Shown here: in pieces, positions 35,145 through 44,362 of the stretch | Position numbering within the stretch: the first letter of the stretch is position 1 | Layout of the letters: each line of letters opens with the position of its first letter | Assembly (NCBI GenBank): GCA_027621915.1 | Contig: JAQCAD010000010.1 | Coordinates: 24,406 to 88,405, forward strand | Reading direction: 5' to 3' | DNA: 64,000 nucleotides | Source: Pseudomonadota bacterium | GTDB lineage: Bacteria > Pseudomonadota > Gammaproteobacteria > Steroidobacterales > Woeseiaceae | Position numbers and translations under genes: made by a program | The notes under the pieces: model-generated | What the model was told of the DNA's origin: nothing | Databases searched by the model: none | The model's input: only the letters and a program-made list of their open reading frames with translations

Positions 35145-35848
35145 CCCTCAAGCAGTTCATTCCAGTTCGCCGGTCTGAAGTGCAGTCGCTTATCCAGGCC
35201 TTTTATCTTTTTCAACGAGCGATGGAGTCGTGCGAGCGTTTTCTGCCGCCAGACGCCAGGCTGCAAGAATTTGCCCCGATCGAAGTCCAGGAGAAGCATC
35301 TGGTCGGATTGATCAATCTGTACGTTATAGGCATTCATATCTGCGTGATATACACCGGCATCGTGAAATTGCCTGACTGCCCGACCAAGGCCTGCCCAAA
35401 AAACCGGATCGCCGGGCGCTTCGAGAATTCGATCGGCGAGAGACCGAATTCCCGGCAGTCGAACGGTCAGAAGATCGGCCTGGTATGTCAGTCCCGAGCG
35501 CAAATAACGCGCCGCGGCAGGACGAGGCACCGGCAGCCCCAGTTTGACAAGTTTGGCCAGGAGATACCATTCAGCGAACGAGCGGGTCTGACGCTCGCCT
35601 AGCCAGAGATACGAGTCGCGCACGATACGTCCTGCCAATCCGCCGCGCACATAGTGACGCAACACGAATTCCCGTTCGCCCTGACTGACAAATAGCGTGT
35701 TGCCCCGGCCGGCCGAACGCAGGACACCCTGAACCGGTGCCACCTGAGACCAGGACGACGCCAGGAAGGCAGCATCCGAAATCTGGTTGATGATGTCGGG
35801 ATCGTATACGATGGCGCCGTTTCTGGTGTTCTTGACCGTATCGCTCAA
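35117..35848 (-). CDS. kdkA: 3-deoxy-D-manno-octulosonate (Kdo) kinase
   Basis: The 243-residue protein kinase-like enzyme phosphorylates Kdo in the LPS inner core. It shows REFVLRHYVRGG, SFAEWYLLAKLVKLGLPVPRP, the catalytic loop YHADMNAYNVQID and the metal motif LLLDFDRGKF. The start is TTG 35848, eight bases after AAGGA. It overlaps the LpxL-type gene tail to tail by 28 bases and diverges from the glycosyltransferase gene. Confidence 0.9.
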   Translation of the reverse strand: MSDTVKNTRNGAIVYDPDIINQISDAAFLASSWSQVAPVQGVLRSAGRGNTLFVSQGEREFVLRHYVRGGLAGRIVRDSYLWLGERQTRSFAEWYLLAKLVKLGLPVPRPAAARYLRSGLTYQADLLTVRLPGIRSLADRILEAPGDPVFWAGLGRAVRQFHDAGVYHADMNAYNVQIDQSDQMLLLDFDRGKFLQPGVWRQKTLARLHRSLKKIKGLDKRLHFRPANWNELLEGYFSESRSS

Positions 35849-35869
35849 GGTAGTGTCCTTCCCCTATAT

Positions 35870-36922
35870 ATGTTCAAGCAATCGCCACCGGAAAATATTT
35901 GTGTTGTTCGCCTCTCAGCGATTGGCGATACCTGCCACGCGCTTGCCGTTATCCGGGCCATTCAGGATGCCTGGCCCGAAACGCGCATCACCTGGATCAT
36001 CGGAAAAACCGAGGCCGGACTGATGGCGGATATTCCGGGCATCGAGTTTATCATTTTCGATAAGGCCAGAGGCCGCAGCGCGATTGCGGATGTCAGGACG
36101 GCGCTCAAAACTCGCAAGTTCGATGTGGCACTTTGCATGCATGCGTCGATGCGCGTTAACCCGATCTATCGGCATATCGACGCCCCCGTTCGCCTCGGAT
36201 TTGATTTCAAAAGAGCTCGTGATTTTCAATGGTTGTTCACAAACAAGCGCATTGGGGCCGAGGCCAGCCAGCATGTCCTCGACGGAATGATGAGCTTTGC
36301 ACGCCGTATCGGCGCGCCCCCAAGAGACCTTCGCTGGGACATTCCCTTGTCAACCCAGCACCTTGATTTTGCGGCAGAGCATACATCCGGCAATCAACCG
36401 GTATTGCTGATCAGTCCATGCAGTAGCGAGCGAGCCGGAAATTTTCGCAACTGGCGCGCAGAAAACTACGCAGCGGCCGCGAATCATGCCCTCCGGAAAT
36501 TTGACTGCAAGGTAATTTTGACCGGCGGCGGGTCCGATACGGAGGCGAGCTATGGCAAGGACATCTGCCGATTGGCAGAACCCGGCATCAGAAACCTGAT
36601 CGGCAAAACGAATCTCAAGCAATTGCTTGCATTGATTTCAAAGAGCGATGTGCTGATTTGTCCTGATTCCGGACCTGCGCACATGGCCACGACTGTCGGC
36701 ACACCAGTAATAGGGCTTTATGCGACTTCAAATCCCGATCGTAGCGGGCCTTACTTAAGCCGGAACCTGACAGTGAATGCCTATGCAAAGGCATTGGGAC
36801 ACTATCTCGGCAAATCGGTAGGCCAGGTTCGCTGGGGCCAGCGAGTCAGGGATCCAGGTGCCATGGACCTGATTCGGGTCGAGGATGTTAACGACAAAAT
36901 CGATCTTTTTTTCGGAAGATAA
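35870..36922 (+). CDS. Glycosyltransferase family 9 (heptosyltransferase-type)
   Basis: The 350-residue protein matches WaaC/WaaF/WaaQ-like enzymes: ICVVRLSAIGDTCHALAVIRAIQ at the N-terminus, LLISPCSSERAGNFRNW, VILTGGGSDTE, and the ADP-heptose site ISKSDVLICPDSGPAHMATTVGTPVIGLY. It should add heptose to the LPS core; which position cannot be told. Its neighbours kdkA and the LpxL-type gene support an LPS role. Confidence 0.88.
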   Translation: MFKQSPPENICVVRLSAIGDTCHALAVIRAIQDAWPETRITWIIGKTEAGLMADIPGIEFIIFDKARGRSAIADVRTALKTRKFDVALCMHASMRVNPIYRHIDAPVRLGFDFKRARDFQWLFTNKRIGAEASQHVLDGMMSFARRIGAPPRDLRWDIPLSTQHLDFAAEHTSGNQPVLLISPCSSERAGNFRNWRAENYAAAANHALRKFDCKVILTGGGSDTEASYGKDICRLAEPGIRNLIGKTNLKQLLALISKSDVLICPDSGPAHMATTVGTPVIGLYATSNPDRSGPYLSRNLTVNAYAKALGHYLGKSVGQVRWGQRVRDPGAMDLIRVEDVNDKIDLFFGR

Positions 36923-36932
36923 CGTCATTTAT

Positions 36933-36951
36933 CCCGCCGTACGGGTTTTTT
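36933..36951 (+). terminator. Short terminator after the glycosyltransferase gene
   Basis: CCCG (36933-36936) and CGGG (36942-36945) form a short stem with a five-base loop followed by six T's. It lies ten bases after the stop codon. Confidence 0.5.
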
Positions 36952-37267
36952 GACGGTTCCTGACAGCGACGGCGCGGACCGGCCCGGCTTCAAGGGGATT
37001 AAGGATTTCGCTGAATTCTTGCATTTTTCGACCAGAAAGATCGAAGTACCGAACTTTAGTTGATTTTAGCGCTTTTTAACGACTTTTAGCGACATTATTA
37101 AGTACGACAATTTCCTAATTTTTTTCGAATTTTTCTTTGCCGCTGTTTACGAACGTAACGAAGTTTTCCATTTTTTAAAGACAATCAACGAAAATACACG
37201 CGACTTCCTCATTTTTAGTGACATTTTAAAGATTTTATGTTGCTACCGAATCCCGTCATCGCCATCG
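36952..37267. other. AT-rich intergenic region with short repeats
   Basis: No gene is seen in this stretch. From about 37040 to 37250 the sequence is much richer in A+T than its surroundings, with T- and A-tracts. The unit TTTTAGCGACATTATTAAG (37083-37101) recurs with four changes near 37212-37231, and TTTTAGCG occurs again at 37064. It could be a promoter/nucleoid-protein region or an old insertion; there is no recombinase nearby. Confidence 0.5.
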
Positions 37268-37486
37268 TCAATCTCCAAGGAAATAATCTGCCCCGCAATA
37301 GGGGCATTTCGCCTCCCCGGCCTCCGCGAGCGGCAAATAGACCTTCGGGTGTGAATTCCACAGGTACATACCCGGCATAGGACAAGACAGCGGCAGGTCC
37401 CGCCGGCGCACTTCATAGCGATGCTGGGCGTTTGCCGGAATCAGATCCTGATCAATGCCACCTGCTTTTTGTTTCAATGCAATCAC
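37268..37486 (-). CDS. zf-CHCC zinc-finger domain protein
   Basis: The 72-residue protein has the CHCC zinc-finger arrangement LSCPMPGMYLWNSHPKVYL and KCPYCGADYFL with ligands Cys-His-Cys-Cys. The family resembles the mitochondrial complex I subunit NDUFS6. In many gammaproteobacteria this small gene sits near ilvE, waaF and glnE; here it lies between the glycosyltransferase and glnE with no ilvE. Confidence 0.82.
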   Translation of the reverse strand: MIALKQKAGGIDQDLIPANAQHRYEVRRRDLPLSCPMPGMYLWNSHPKVYLPLAEAGEAKCPYCGADYFLGD

Positions 37487-37588
37487 CTTTTTGGTATGGC
37501 CACCTTACCGTGGCAGCCCGTTGAATCGACTTCAGCCAACCGTCGTGCGGGCCCAAATTATAGCAACCGGGATGAAGGTACACGCAAC

Positions 37589-40516
37589 TTAAGCGCCCTG
37601 GTCCGCACGCATTTCACGTTGCCATACTGAAATGACGTATTTTCGCTCTGCCGCGAAATCAACATCGGCTACCAGCGGTGGCTTCCCGTCCAGAGCCAAC
37701 CGATGTGTCGTCAATCGAAAGACTTTATAGGCATCCTGGAGTTGGGCGACGTCGGTCGCACTCAGGCAGCCAACCGCTTCCAGCGTACCTAATTGACGAA
37801 TATTGTCTGAGTAATGAATCACTGCCGGCTCGTTTCCGGCGTTCTTCAATACGAGATACTGGACGAGAAATTCGATATCGCCAATACCGCCTTCGCCTTG
37901 CTTGAGGTCGAACTGCGAGGCATTACTTTTATCCAACTGCTTGCGCATTTTTGCCCGCATTGCCAAGACATCGTCAAGCAACTGCTCGCGGCGAACTCTG
38001 TTGCGAAGGGTATCGGCACGAATCCGCTCGAATTCCCGCGCAATGACGGCGCTACCGGCGACAGGCCTGCTACGAAGCAGCGCCTGATGCTCCCAGGTCC
38101 AGGCATTGTCCTCCTGGTACTTTTCGAAACCGTCGACGCTCACGACCAGGAGGCCCGAACGGCCACTCGGCCGCAGCCGGGTGTCGACTTCGTAAAGTGC
38201 GCCTGAGGGAGTTTGCGCCGTCAGGAAATTTACCAGGCGTCGAACCAATCGTCCGAAAAACAGAGCGTTGTCGAGTGGTTTCTCTCCGCCGGTTTCTTGC
38301 CGTAGCCCATGTGAGTCGTGCAGAAATACGAGGTCGAGATCGGAACGATACGACAATTCCATGCCGCCTAACTTGCCATAGGCTATGACACCGAAGCCGG
38401 CGTCGCGGATGCCCTCATCTGTTTCGTACGCCGGCGTGCCATGTCGCAGTACGAGATCACGCCAGGCGATCTCGAGTGCGCGCGCAAGTACGATTTCTGC
38501 CAGATCAGTCAGTCGATCGCTGACCTTCATGATCGGCAGATTACCGCTGACATCCGCCACGGCGATCCGAAATAATGTTGCGCGCTGAAACTGCGCGAGC
38601 ACGTCGATGCATCTTTCGCTATCGTCTGAATCCGGCAGCATCTGGCGTTCGTCCAGTTCGGCGCGCATGCTGTCGGCGGAAATGGACGCTGAATAAAGAC
38701 GCGGATCCAGCAGTTCATCCAGCAGCAGCGGGAATCTGGCAATTTCATCCGCCAGGTATTTGCTTTGGCTACAGAGCCCCACCAGGCGCTCCAAAACTGC
38801 CGGATTTTCATTCAACAGTGCGACGTAAGCACTTCGCCTGACGATTTGCGAAATGATGGCCAGAACGCGAACGCAGACTGGGCCTGGATCTCGCCTGTCC
38901 TTTAGCAACAACAGAAAAGCGCACATGAAACGGGCGAGCCTTTTGCCCGCTGTTACATCGATCTGCCTCAATAATGAATTGCCGGCGAAACTCACAATCG
39001 CCTCGGACAAGGCTGCGGCATCGTGGTATCCGTTAACGAGAAACAATTGCTCCCAGTCTTCGATAGAAGATTGCGCGTTCCAGTGCACGACCAGGGTGTC
39101 GGCCAGTCCGGGCTTCTCGGGCGCGCTATCGCCACGAAAAACGACCTCAGCGAACTGATCACTGACCGCCTGCCGATGCACGTTGAGGTCGTCGGTCAGT
39201 TCATTCCATGACGAATAACCCATCACAATTAGCAAACGTGCTCTGTCTTCTACCAAAACAGGCAGTTCGTGCGACTGCTGGTCGCGGATAGCCTGTATAC
39301 CGTTCTCAAGTTTTCTCAGGAAATAATAGGCATCAAGGAGCGTCATGACAGCGGCTCTTCCCAAGCCCCTGACATGTGCCAAGTGTGCCAAAGCACTGTG
39401 CAAATCACGACAACGGAGTTTGCGATCGGCGCCTCCGCGAACGAGCTGCAGCGACTGCGCGATGAATTCAATCTCGCGAATACCGCCCGGGCCCAACTTG
39501 ATGTTGTCCTGTAATTCCCGCCTGCTCACTTCCCGGGCAATCAGAGTTTTCATCTCACGCAATGATTCGAAAACGCCATAATCCAGGTAGCGCCTGTATA
39601 CGAAGGGGTCAATGACGTTGACGGTCAACGCGTGAATGTCGGATTCTCTTGCGCCCGGGCTGATGACCCGCGCCTTGATGTAAGCGTATCGCTCCCAACT
39701 GCGGCCATGCTGCAGCAGATAGTTTTCGAGCGCCGTGAAACTAACCACCGGCGGACCACTGTCGCCGAAAGGCCGCAAGCGAGTATCAACTCGATAGACG
39801 AATCCGTCCTTGGTCACGTCATCCAGCAAACTCACAACCCGCCGGGACAGCCGGGTAAAATACTCGTTAGCAGACAGTAGGCGGGGTCCGTCCGTCTCGC
39901 CATCTTCGGTGTAGAGAAAAATCAGATCGACATCTGAAGAGAAATTCAGTTCATTGCCGCCGAGTTTCCCCATCGCAAGTGCTACCAGCGGTATCTCGTC
40001 TCCGCCTGCGTTTCTTGCCGTACCAAAACGCCCGACCAGAGATCGACTGGCACATGTCATACTGGCGGCAATCAGTGTGTTGGCAACATTCGACAGTGAC
40101 GTCAACGTTGCCCTCACGTCGTCCTGTCCTCGGGTCGACCGCCACAGAATGTGAATCAAACATCGATTGCGCAGTTGGCGCAGACGATAACCGGCAATAT
40201 CGCTATCAGATGTGGATCCGATCTCATCTGCGATTGAGGCCAGCGCAAGCGGATCGAGCGCAGACTGGAAGCGCCCCAACGTCAGCTGCTCGTGAAACCA
40301 CGTCCATTCGCGGTGGATGACATTGGCGGCATATTCGCTGCTCGCTACCAGGCGAATCAGCACGCCCAGGTCATCTCCCAGCAGCGCAAGCTGCTCTCGA
40401 AAACTCCCGTCGAGGTCGGTCAGCCGTTCTGTCCAGTGTTTCACCGGCAGTTGCAATTCTTCGGGAAGAATTGATATCTGATAGCGGGTATTTTCGTTGC
40501 CGTTCTGGTTCATCAC
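37589..40516 (-). CDS. glnE: Bifunctional glutamine synthetase adenylyltransferase/adenylyl-removing enzyme
   Basis: The 975-residue protein adds AMP to and removes AMP from glutamine synthetase under control of PII. It has the two nucleotidyltransferase domains: the N-terminal adenylyl-removing one with MGKLGGNELNFSSDVDLIFLY and VYRVDTRLRPFGDSGP, and the C-terminal transferase with GKLGGMELSYRSDLDLVFLHD and YEVDTRLRPSGRSG, joined by a helical regulatory linker. Length is normal for the family. Confidence 0.96.
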   Translation of the reverse strand: MMNQNGNENTRYQISILPEELQLPVKHWTERLTDLDGSFREQLALLGDDLGVLIRLVASSEYAANVIHREWTWFHEQLTLGRFQSALDPLALASIADEIGSTSDSDIAGYRLRQLRNRCLIHILWRSTRGQDDVRATLTSLSNVANTLIAASMTCASRSLVGRFGTARNAGGDEIPLVALAMGKLGGNELNFSSDVDLIFLYTEDGETDGPRLLSANEYFTRLSRRVVSLLDDVTKDGFVYRVDTRLRPFGDSGPPVVSFTALENYLLQHGRSWERYAYIKARVISPGARESDIHALTVNVIDPFVYRRYLDYGVFESLREMKTLIAREVSRRELQDNIKLGPGGIREIEFIAQSLQLVRGGADRKLRCRDLHSALAHLAHVRGLGRAAVMTLLDAYYFLRKLENGIQAIRDQQSHELPVLVEDRARLLIVMGYSSWNELTDDLNVHRQAVSDQFAEVVFRGDSAPEKPGLADTLVVHWNAQSSIEDWEQLFLVNGYHDAAALSEAIVSFAGNSLLRQIDVTAGKRLARFMCAFLLLLKDRRDPGPVCVRVLAIISQIVRRSAYVALLNENPAVLERLVGLCSQSKYLADEIARFPLLLDELLDPRLYSASISADSMRAELDERQMLPDSDDSERCIDVLAQFQRATLFRIAVADVSGNLPIMKVSDRLTDLAEIVLARALEIAWRDLVLRHGTPAYETDEGIRDAGFGVIAYGKLGGMELSYRSDLDLVFLHDSHGLRQETGGEKPLDNALFFGRLVRRLVNFLTAQTPSGALYEVDTRLRPSGRSGLLVVSVDGFEKYQEDNAWTWEHQALLRSRPVAGSAVIAREFERIRADTLRNRVRREQLLDDVLAMRAKMRKQLDKSNASQFDLKQGEGGIGDIEFLVQYLVLKNAGNEPAVIHYSDNIRQLGTLEAVGCLSATDVAQLQDAYKVFRLTTHRLALDGKPPLVADVDFAAERKYVISVWQREMRADQGA

Positions 40517-40641
40517 GGCAAGTCTACTGAATTATTGCCCCAAAGCCCTGCAGTTCACGAATGGAGAGATCAGTTGCACGGGATAAGGTTGCCCATGGGC
40601 CGATCCCAGCATGACGTCCCACGCGCGAGGTGGCTTCGCTT

Positions 40642-42855
40642 CTATCCGGTCGAGGCTTTCCACTTTCTGGTGAGATCCACCAGCACCTCGTCGAACAACA
40701 CCGGCTTGCCGACGGCGTGACCCTGGGCATAGTCGACACCGAGTTTTTCAACGAGCGCCTTGGACTCCTGACTCTCAACGTACTCGGCAACAGTCTGAAG
40801 CTCCATCACTTTCGCAACCTGTGTAATGGCAGCAACCATCGATTCGGATATCCGGTTACCAGTAATGTCCCGGATAAAGCTGCCGTCGATTTTCAGCGTG
40901 TCTACATTGAAATTTTTCAGATAAGCAAATGAGCTCAACCCGGCACCGAAATCGTCGAGCGAAAACGTGCATCCTCGCTTTCTCAACGTATCAATAAACG
41001 CCTGCGCTTTGCGCATGCTTGATATCGCTGCCGATTCGGTTACTTCGAAGCACAGCGATGCCGGCGGGACACCGCTGGATTCGATTTCGTCTTCGACGAA
41101 ATGCAATATGTCGTCATCTCCGAGCGACTGCCCGGACAGATTTATCGCGAAAATCGCACCGGTTTCGTTCAGGAACCCGATATGTTCTGAAAGTCGCGCC
41201 AACGTTTGTGAGATTACCCACCGATCGATCTGCGGCATCAGCTGATATCGTTCTGCGGCGGAGAAAAATGCGCTGGACGATACCCGATTGCCCTTGTTGT
41301 CTTTCATACGCAGCAATATTTCGAAGCGACTGCCTGCAGTGAGATTGTTCAGGGGAACGATTGGTTGAGCCAGCAATTTGAAACCATCGGTGTCCAGAGT
41401 GTTTTGAATTTCGGCGACGAGGTACATATCGTCGTAACGCTGGATAATGCTCTGATTGGCCTGGTCGTAAACTTCGACCCGGTCGCGCCCATGGTCCTTG
41501 GCTGAATCGCAGGCAATTCGAGCCGCAGTGAGCGCGTCGCCTTCAGATCGTTTCACATTGAGTGCCGCAATGCCTATGCTCATCGTTACCTGCAGGGACT
41601 TGTCGCCTTGCAGGTAACGCAAGACGCTACTCCCCGTTCGAAGTTCCTTCGTCAATACCATCGCATCCTGAACGTTGCTATGAGTCAGCAGAATGACGAA
41701 ATCGTCGCCGGTAAGTCGGCTCGCAACTGCATTTTTGGGCAATTTTTCTTCGATTAGTTGGGAGAACCGCAGAATGACGCTGTCGCCGGCGGCGCGGTTA
41801 AACGTGTCATTCACCAGCTGAAGGTTATCGAGATCTATGTATATGAGGTGATGCTCGTCATCCGGGCCAGTAAGCGCTTTCCTGGATTCCAGCAGTTGTG
41901 CCTCAAAGCCGCTCCGATTCATCAGGCCTGTCATACCGTCGAACGATTGGCTAATGACGTATTCAACTTTCCGCACGATGTGCGACATAAATCGAATTTG
42001 TGAAGACTCAAACGGCTGCCGATTGACTCTACCGAGCTGCGCCAGTACACCCTCAACATTCCCGGAATTATCAACAATAGGACAAAGCATGGCCTGATAG
42101 CCTTGCTCCGCCGGGTTATCTGATCCCTCAACCGGCGGAATTTCAAATACGACAGGTGCCCGTTGCCCATCTAGTCTATTGAATAATGTTTCCAGCAAAT
42201 ATTTGTCTACCGCCTTCCTGTTGACGTCTTTCCACGTGGAGTGAGTTGCGCTGATTCGAATTCGCTTCGACGGCATCAGTAGCACGCTGTACGCAATGTT
42301 CAGGAATCGCCCGCTCTGCCCAATCAACTGAGCAAGCCCGGCGTGACTGCGCGAGGTACCATGAATTTTCTCATCGACCTGATAGACGAGCTTCAGCTCA
42401 TTTTCCGCATCGGTTGCACGGTCAGCGATTGCCGTCATTTCCTGGTTCAGTCGAAGGGTTTCTCCAATAACCTGGATGGCAGGCTTGAGGATGTTGTTGA
42501 GCAGGCTCGGATTAAACCAGGATGATTTCCCGGCATTCTTTGAGAAAACCGACACCAGCACGCCGAGGTGAACATTGTCGCCAGCGTGAACTGGCAAGAG
42601 CAGGAGCGTGCGACCGGAGGTCAGCGTTCGTCTAAGGTGATCCAAGTCGGAATCGGTAGCCGAAAGGATGTCCTGGGGTAATTCAGCGATGAAATTGTCA
42701 ATTTCATAATCGTCAGCACCATCACTGCTCCAGACGCAGATCTTGTTGAGATCATAGAAGCAGAAACATTGGGCACGCGGTACGAGCGATTGAAGCAGGC
42801 CTTTGGCCGACCCGATGTTCTTCCTGGTGATTAGGTTGTGTATGTCGGCCGCCAT
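40642..42855 (-). CDS. GAF-like/degenerate GGDEF/EAL protein, likely c-di-GMP phosphodiesterase
   Basis: The product is about 737 residues from ATG 42855. Two GAF-like regions (about 20-145 and 180-310) are followed by a GGDEF domain (about 320-470) with the signature changed to LTGDDF, and an EAL domain (about 485-730). The EAL signature reads EILLR, but the other catalytic residues look present: Asn in AINLSGQS, Glu in CFEVTESA, the Asp pair in SLDDFGAGLSS, Lys in TLKIDGSF and Glu in AEYVESQ. It probably hydrolyses c-di-GMP with GGDEF as a sensor. There are no membrane segments. The frame extends to 42954, so the start is uncertain. Confidence 0.85.
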   Translation of the reverse strand: MAADIHNLITRKNIGSAKGLLQSLVPRAQCFCFYDLNKICVWSSDGADDYEIDNFIAELPQDILSATDSDLDHLRRTLTSGRTLLLLPVHAGDNVHLGVLVSVFSKNAGKSSWFNPSLLNNILKPAIQVIGETLRLNQEMTAIADRATDAENELKLVYQVDEKIHGTSRSHAGLAQLIGQSGRFLNIAYSVLLMPSKRIRISATHSTWKDVNRKAVDKYLLETLFNRLDGQRAPVVFEIPPVEGSDNPAEQGYQAMLCPIVDNSGNVEGVLAQLGRVNRQPFESSQIRFMSHIVRKVEYVISQSFDGMTGLMNRSGFEAQLLESRKALTGPDDEHHLIYIDLDNLQLVNDTFNRAAGDSVILRFSQLIEEKLPKNAVASRLTGDDFVILLTHSNVQDAMVLTKELRTGSSVLRYLQGDKSLQVTMSIGIAALNVKRSEGDALTAARIACDSAKDHGRDRVEVYDQANQSIIQRYDDMYLVAEIQNTLDTDGFKLLAQPIVPLNNLTAGSRFEILLRMKDNKGNRVSSSAFFSAAERYQLMPQIDRWVISQTLARLSEHIGFLNETGAIFAINLSGQSLGDDDILHFVEDEIESSGVPPASLCFEVTESAAISSMRKAQAFIDTLRKRGCTFSLDDFGAGLSSFAYLKNFNVDTLKIDGSFIRDITGNRISESMVAAITQVAKVMELQTVAEYVESQESKALVEKLGVDYAQGHAVGKPVLFDEVLVDLTRKWKASTG

Positions 42856-43072
42856 CGACGATTGAAGCTCCGATCCGCGACCGTTCTTCACGGCCAGGCG
42901 CAATAGGGCTACATTGCCACGGCACAACGAAAGACGCTGTGACTCACGTCTCAACCGACGTTATCTTCTCATCCAGCTGCTAAATTAATCGCAGATTCTA
43001 TTTTATAATCAGCCGGTTGCGAAACCCGGACAGTCGCGGATCATACATCGCGCGTCCAGCGATTTCTTCGCC

Positions 43073-44026
43073 CTATTGTGAGGCCAGCCAGCCGTCATCA
43101 GATCCGTCTTCGATGTCCGCAAACAACGGCGTACTCAGGTAGCGTTCGCCGGTATCGGGCAGCATGCACAGAATGACCGCTCCCGGTGCCGCATTCTTGG
43201 CAACTTCCATTCCTGCTGCAAGCGTAGCCCCGGAGGAAATGCCGACGAATATGCCCTCCTTTTTCGCCAGCATTTTTGCTACTTCGATTGCCCGGTCGTC
43301 TGTTACCGGAACCAGTTCGTCATAAACGTCACGATTGAGAACTTCTGGAATAAAGTCCGGAGTCCAGCCCTGAATCTTGTGAGGCGCCCATTCGGCGCCA
43401 GCAAGCAACGATGCACCTGCAGGCTCCGTCGCAACGATCCTGACTTCGGGTCGCGCCGCCTTGATCACTTCGCCGGCACCGGTGATCGTGCCCCCGGTCC
43501 CGTAGCCCGAAACCCAAAAATCCAGGCGCCTTCCTTCGAAATCCCGGAGGATCTCCGGCCCCGTCGTTTTTCGGTGATATTCCGGATTTGCAGGGTTCTC
43601 AAATTGCCGCGCAAGGAACCAGCCATGCTTCGTCGCAAGCTCCTCCGCTTTTTTTACCATGCCGGTAGCGCGTTCTGCGGCCGGAGTAAGGATCACTTTG
43701 GCACCCAGGGCCTTCATGATGCGACGTCTTTCTATCGAGAAGGATTCCGCCATTACCGCGACAAACCCATATCCTTTCGCGGCGCACACCATTGCCAGCG
43801 CTATGCCAGTATTTCCAGAGGTTGCCTCTACAACCGTTTGCCCTGGTTTGAGCAACCCCCTTTTTTCGGCATCGCTGATGATGCCATCGGCAAGCCTGTC
43901 CTTAACAGATGCAAGCGGATTAAATGACTCCACTTTTACGTACATCTCTACGCCGACCGGCGTTATGTGATTCAAACGGACAACTGGCGTGTTACCGATC
44001 GTTTCGATGATGTTGTTGTAAATCAT
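43073..44026 (-). CDS. cysK: Cysteine synthase (O-acetylserine sulfhydrylase)
   Basis: The 317-residue PLP enzyme makes cysteine from O-acetylserine and sulfide. It shows IIETIGNTPVVRLN, the PLP lysine in FNPLASVKDRLA, the asparagine loop EATSGNTGIALAMV, WVSGYGTGGTITGAGEV and GISSGATLAAG. The substrate loop has LASVKDR where many CysK have SSVKDR. It diverges from cysB, its expected activator. Confidence 0.94.
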   Translation of the reverse strand: MIYNNIIETIGNTPVVRLNHITPVGVEMYVKVESFNPLASVKDRLADGIISDAEKRGLLKPGQTVVEATSGNTGIALAMVCAAKGYGFVAVMAESFSIERRRIMKALGAKVILTPAAERATGMVKKAEELATKHGWFLARQFENPANPEYHRKTTGPEILRDFEGRRLDFWVSGYGTGGTITGAGEVIKAARPEVRIVATEPAGASLLAGAEWAPHKIQGWTPDFIPEVLNRDVYDELVPVTDDRAIEVAKMLAKKEGIFVGISSGATLAAGMEVAKNAAPGAVILCMLPDTGERYLSTPLFADIEDGSDDGWLASQ

Positions 44027-44362
44027 GTCACCCCCCCTTCTTCGAGGTCGTTGGTCAAAATAGCCTGCAAACCGTTATGCCTATTGATTATGTATGCAAC
44101 TAAATGCACCGCAACTGCATCAAACAACCAAGACTACTGATCCGCCAAATTTCATTGCTCGCTCAGAACCGAATGTAGAGCAGATTCGGCAAGTTCGTAT
44201 CTGTTGTTATTTCCAAACGTTATATGCCTGTGTAACGAAACTCAAGTTTGTTCGCTACAAGATCATAACGTAAGCAAATCGGAAAAATCCCTGGTTTCTG
44301 AAACGATCTCTGCCGTTGGCGGTCTACGGTTAGGAGCCGGGGAACCCTGACGTAACGGCCAG
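44027..44362. promoter_or_regulatory. cysK/cysB divergent control region
   Basis: No gene is seen in these 336 bases. The two genes point away from each other, so both promoters lie here. The sequence CGTTATGCCTATT (from 44073) recurs as CGTTATATGCCTGTG (from 44218), and ATAACG appears in the other direction near 44265. These are candidate CysB half sites; CysB sites are degenerate, so this is inference from context. Confidence 0.45.
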
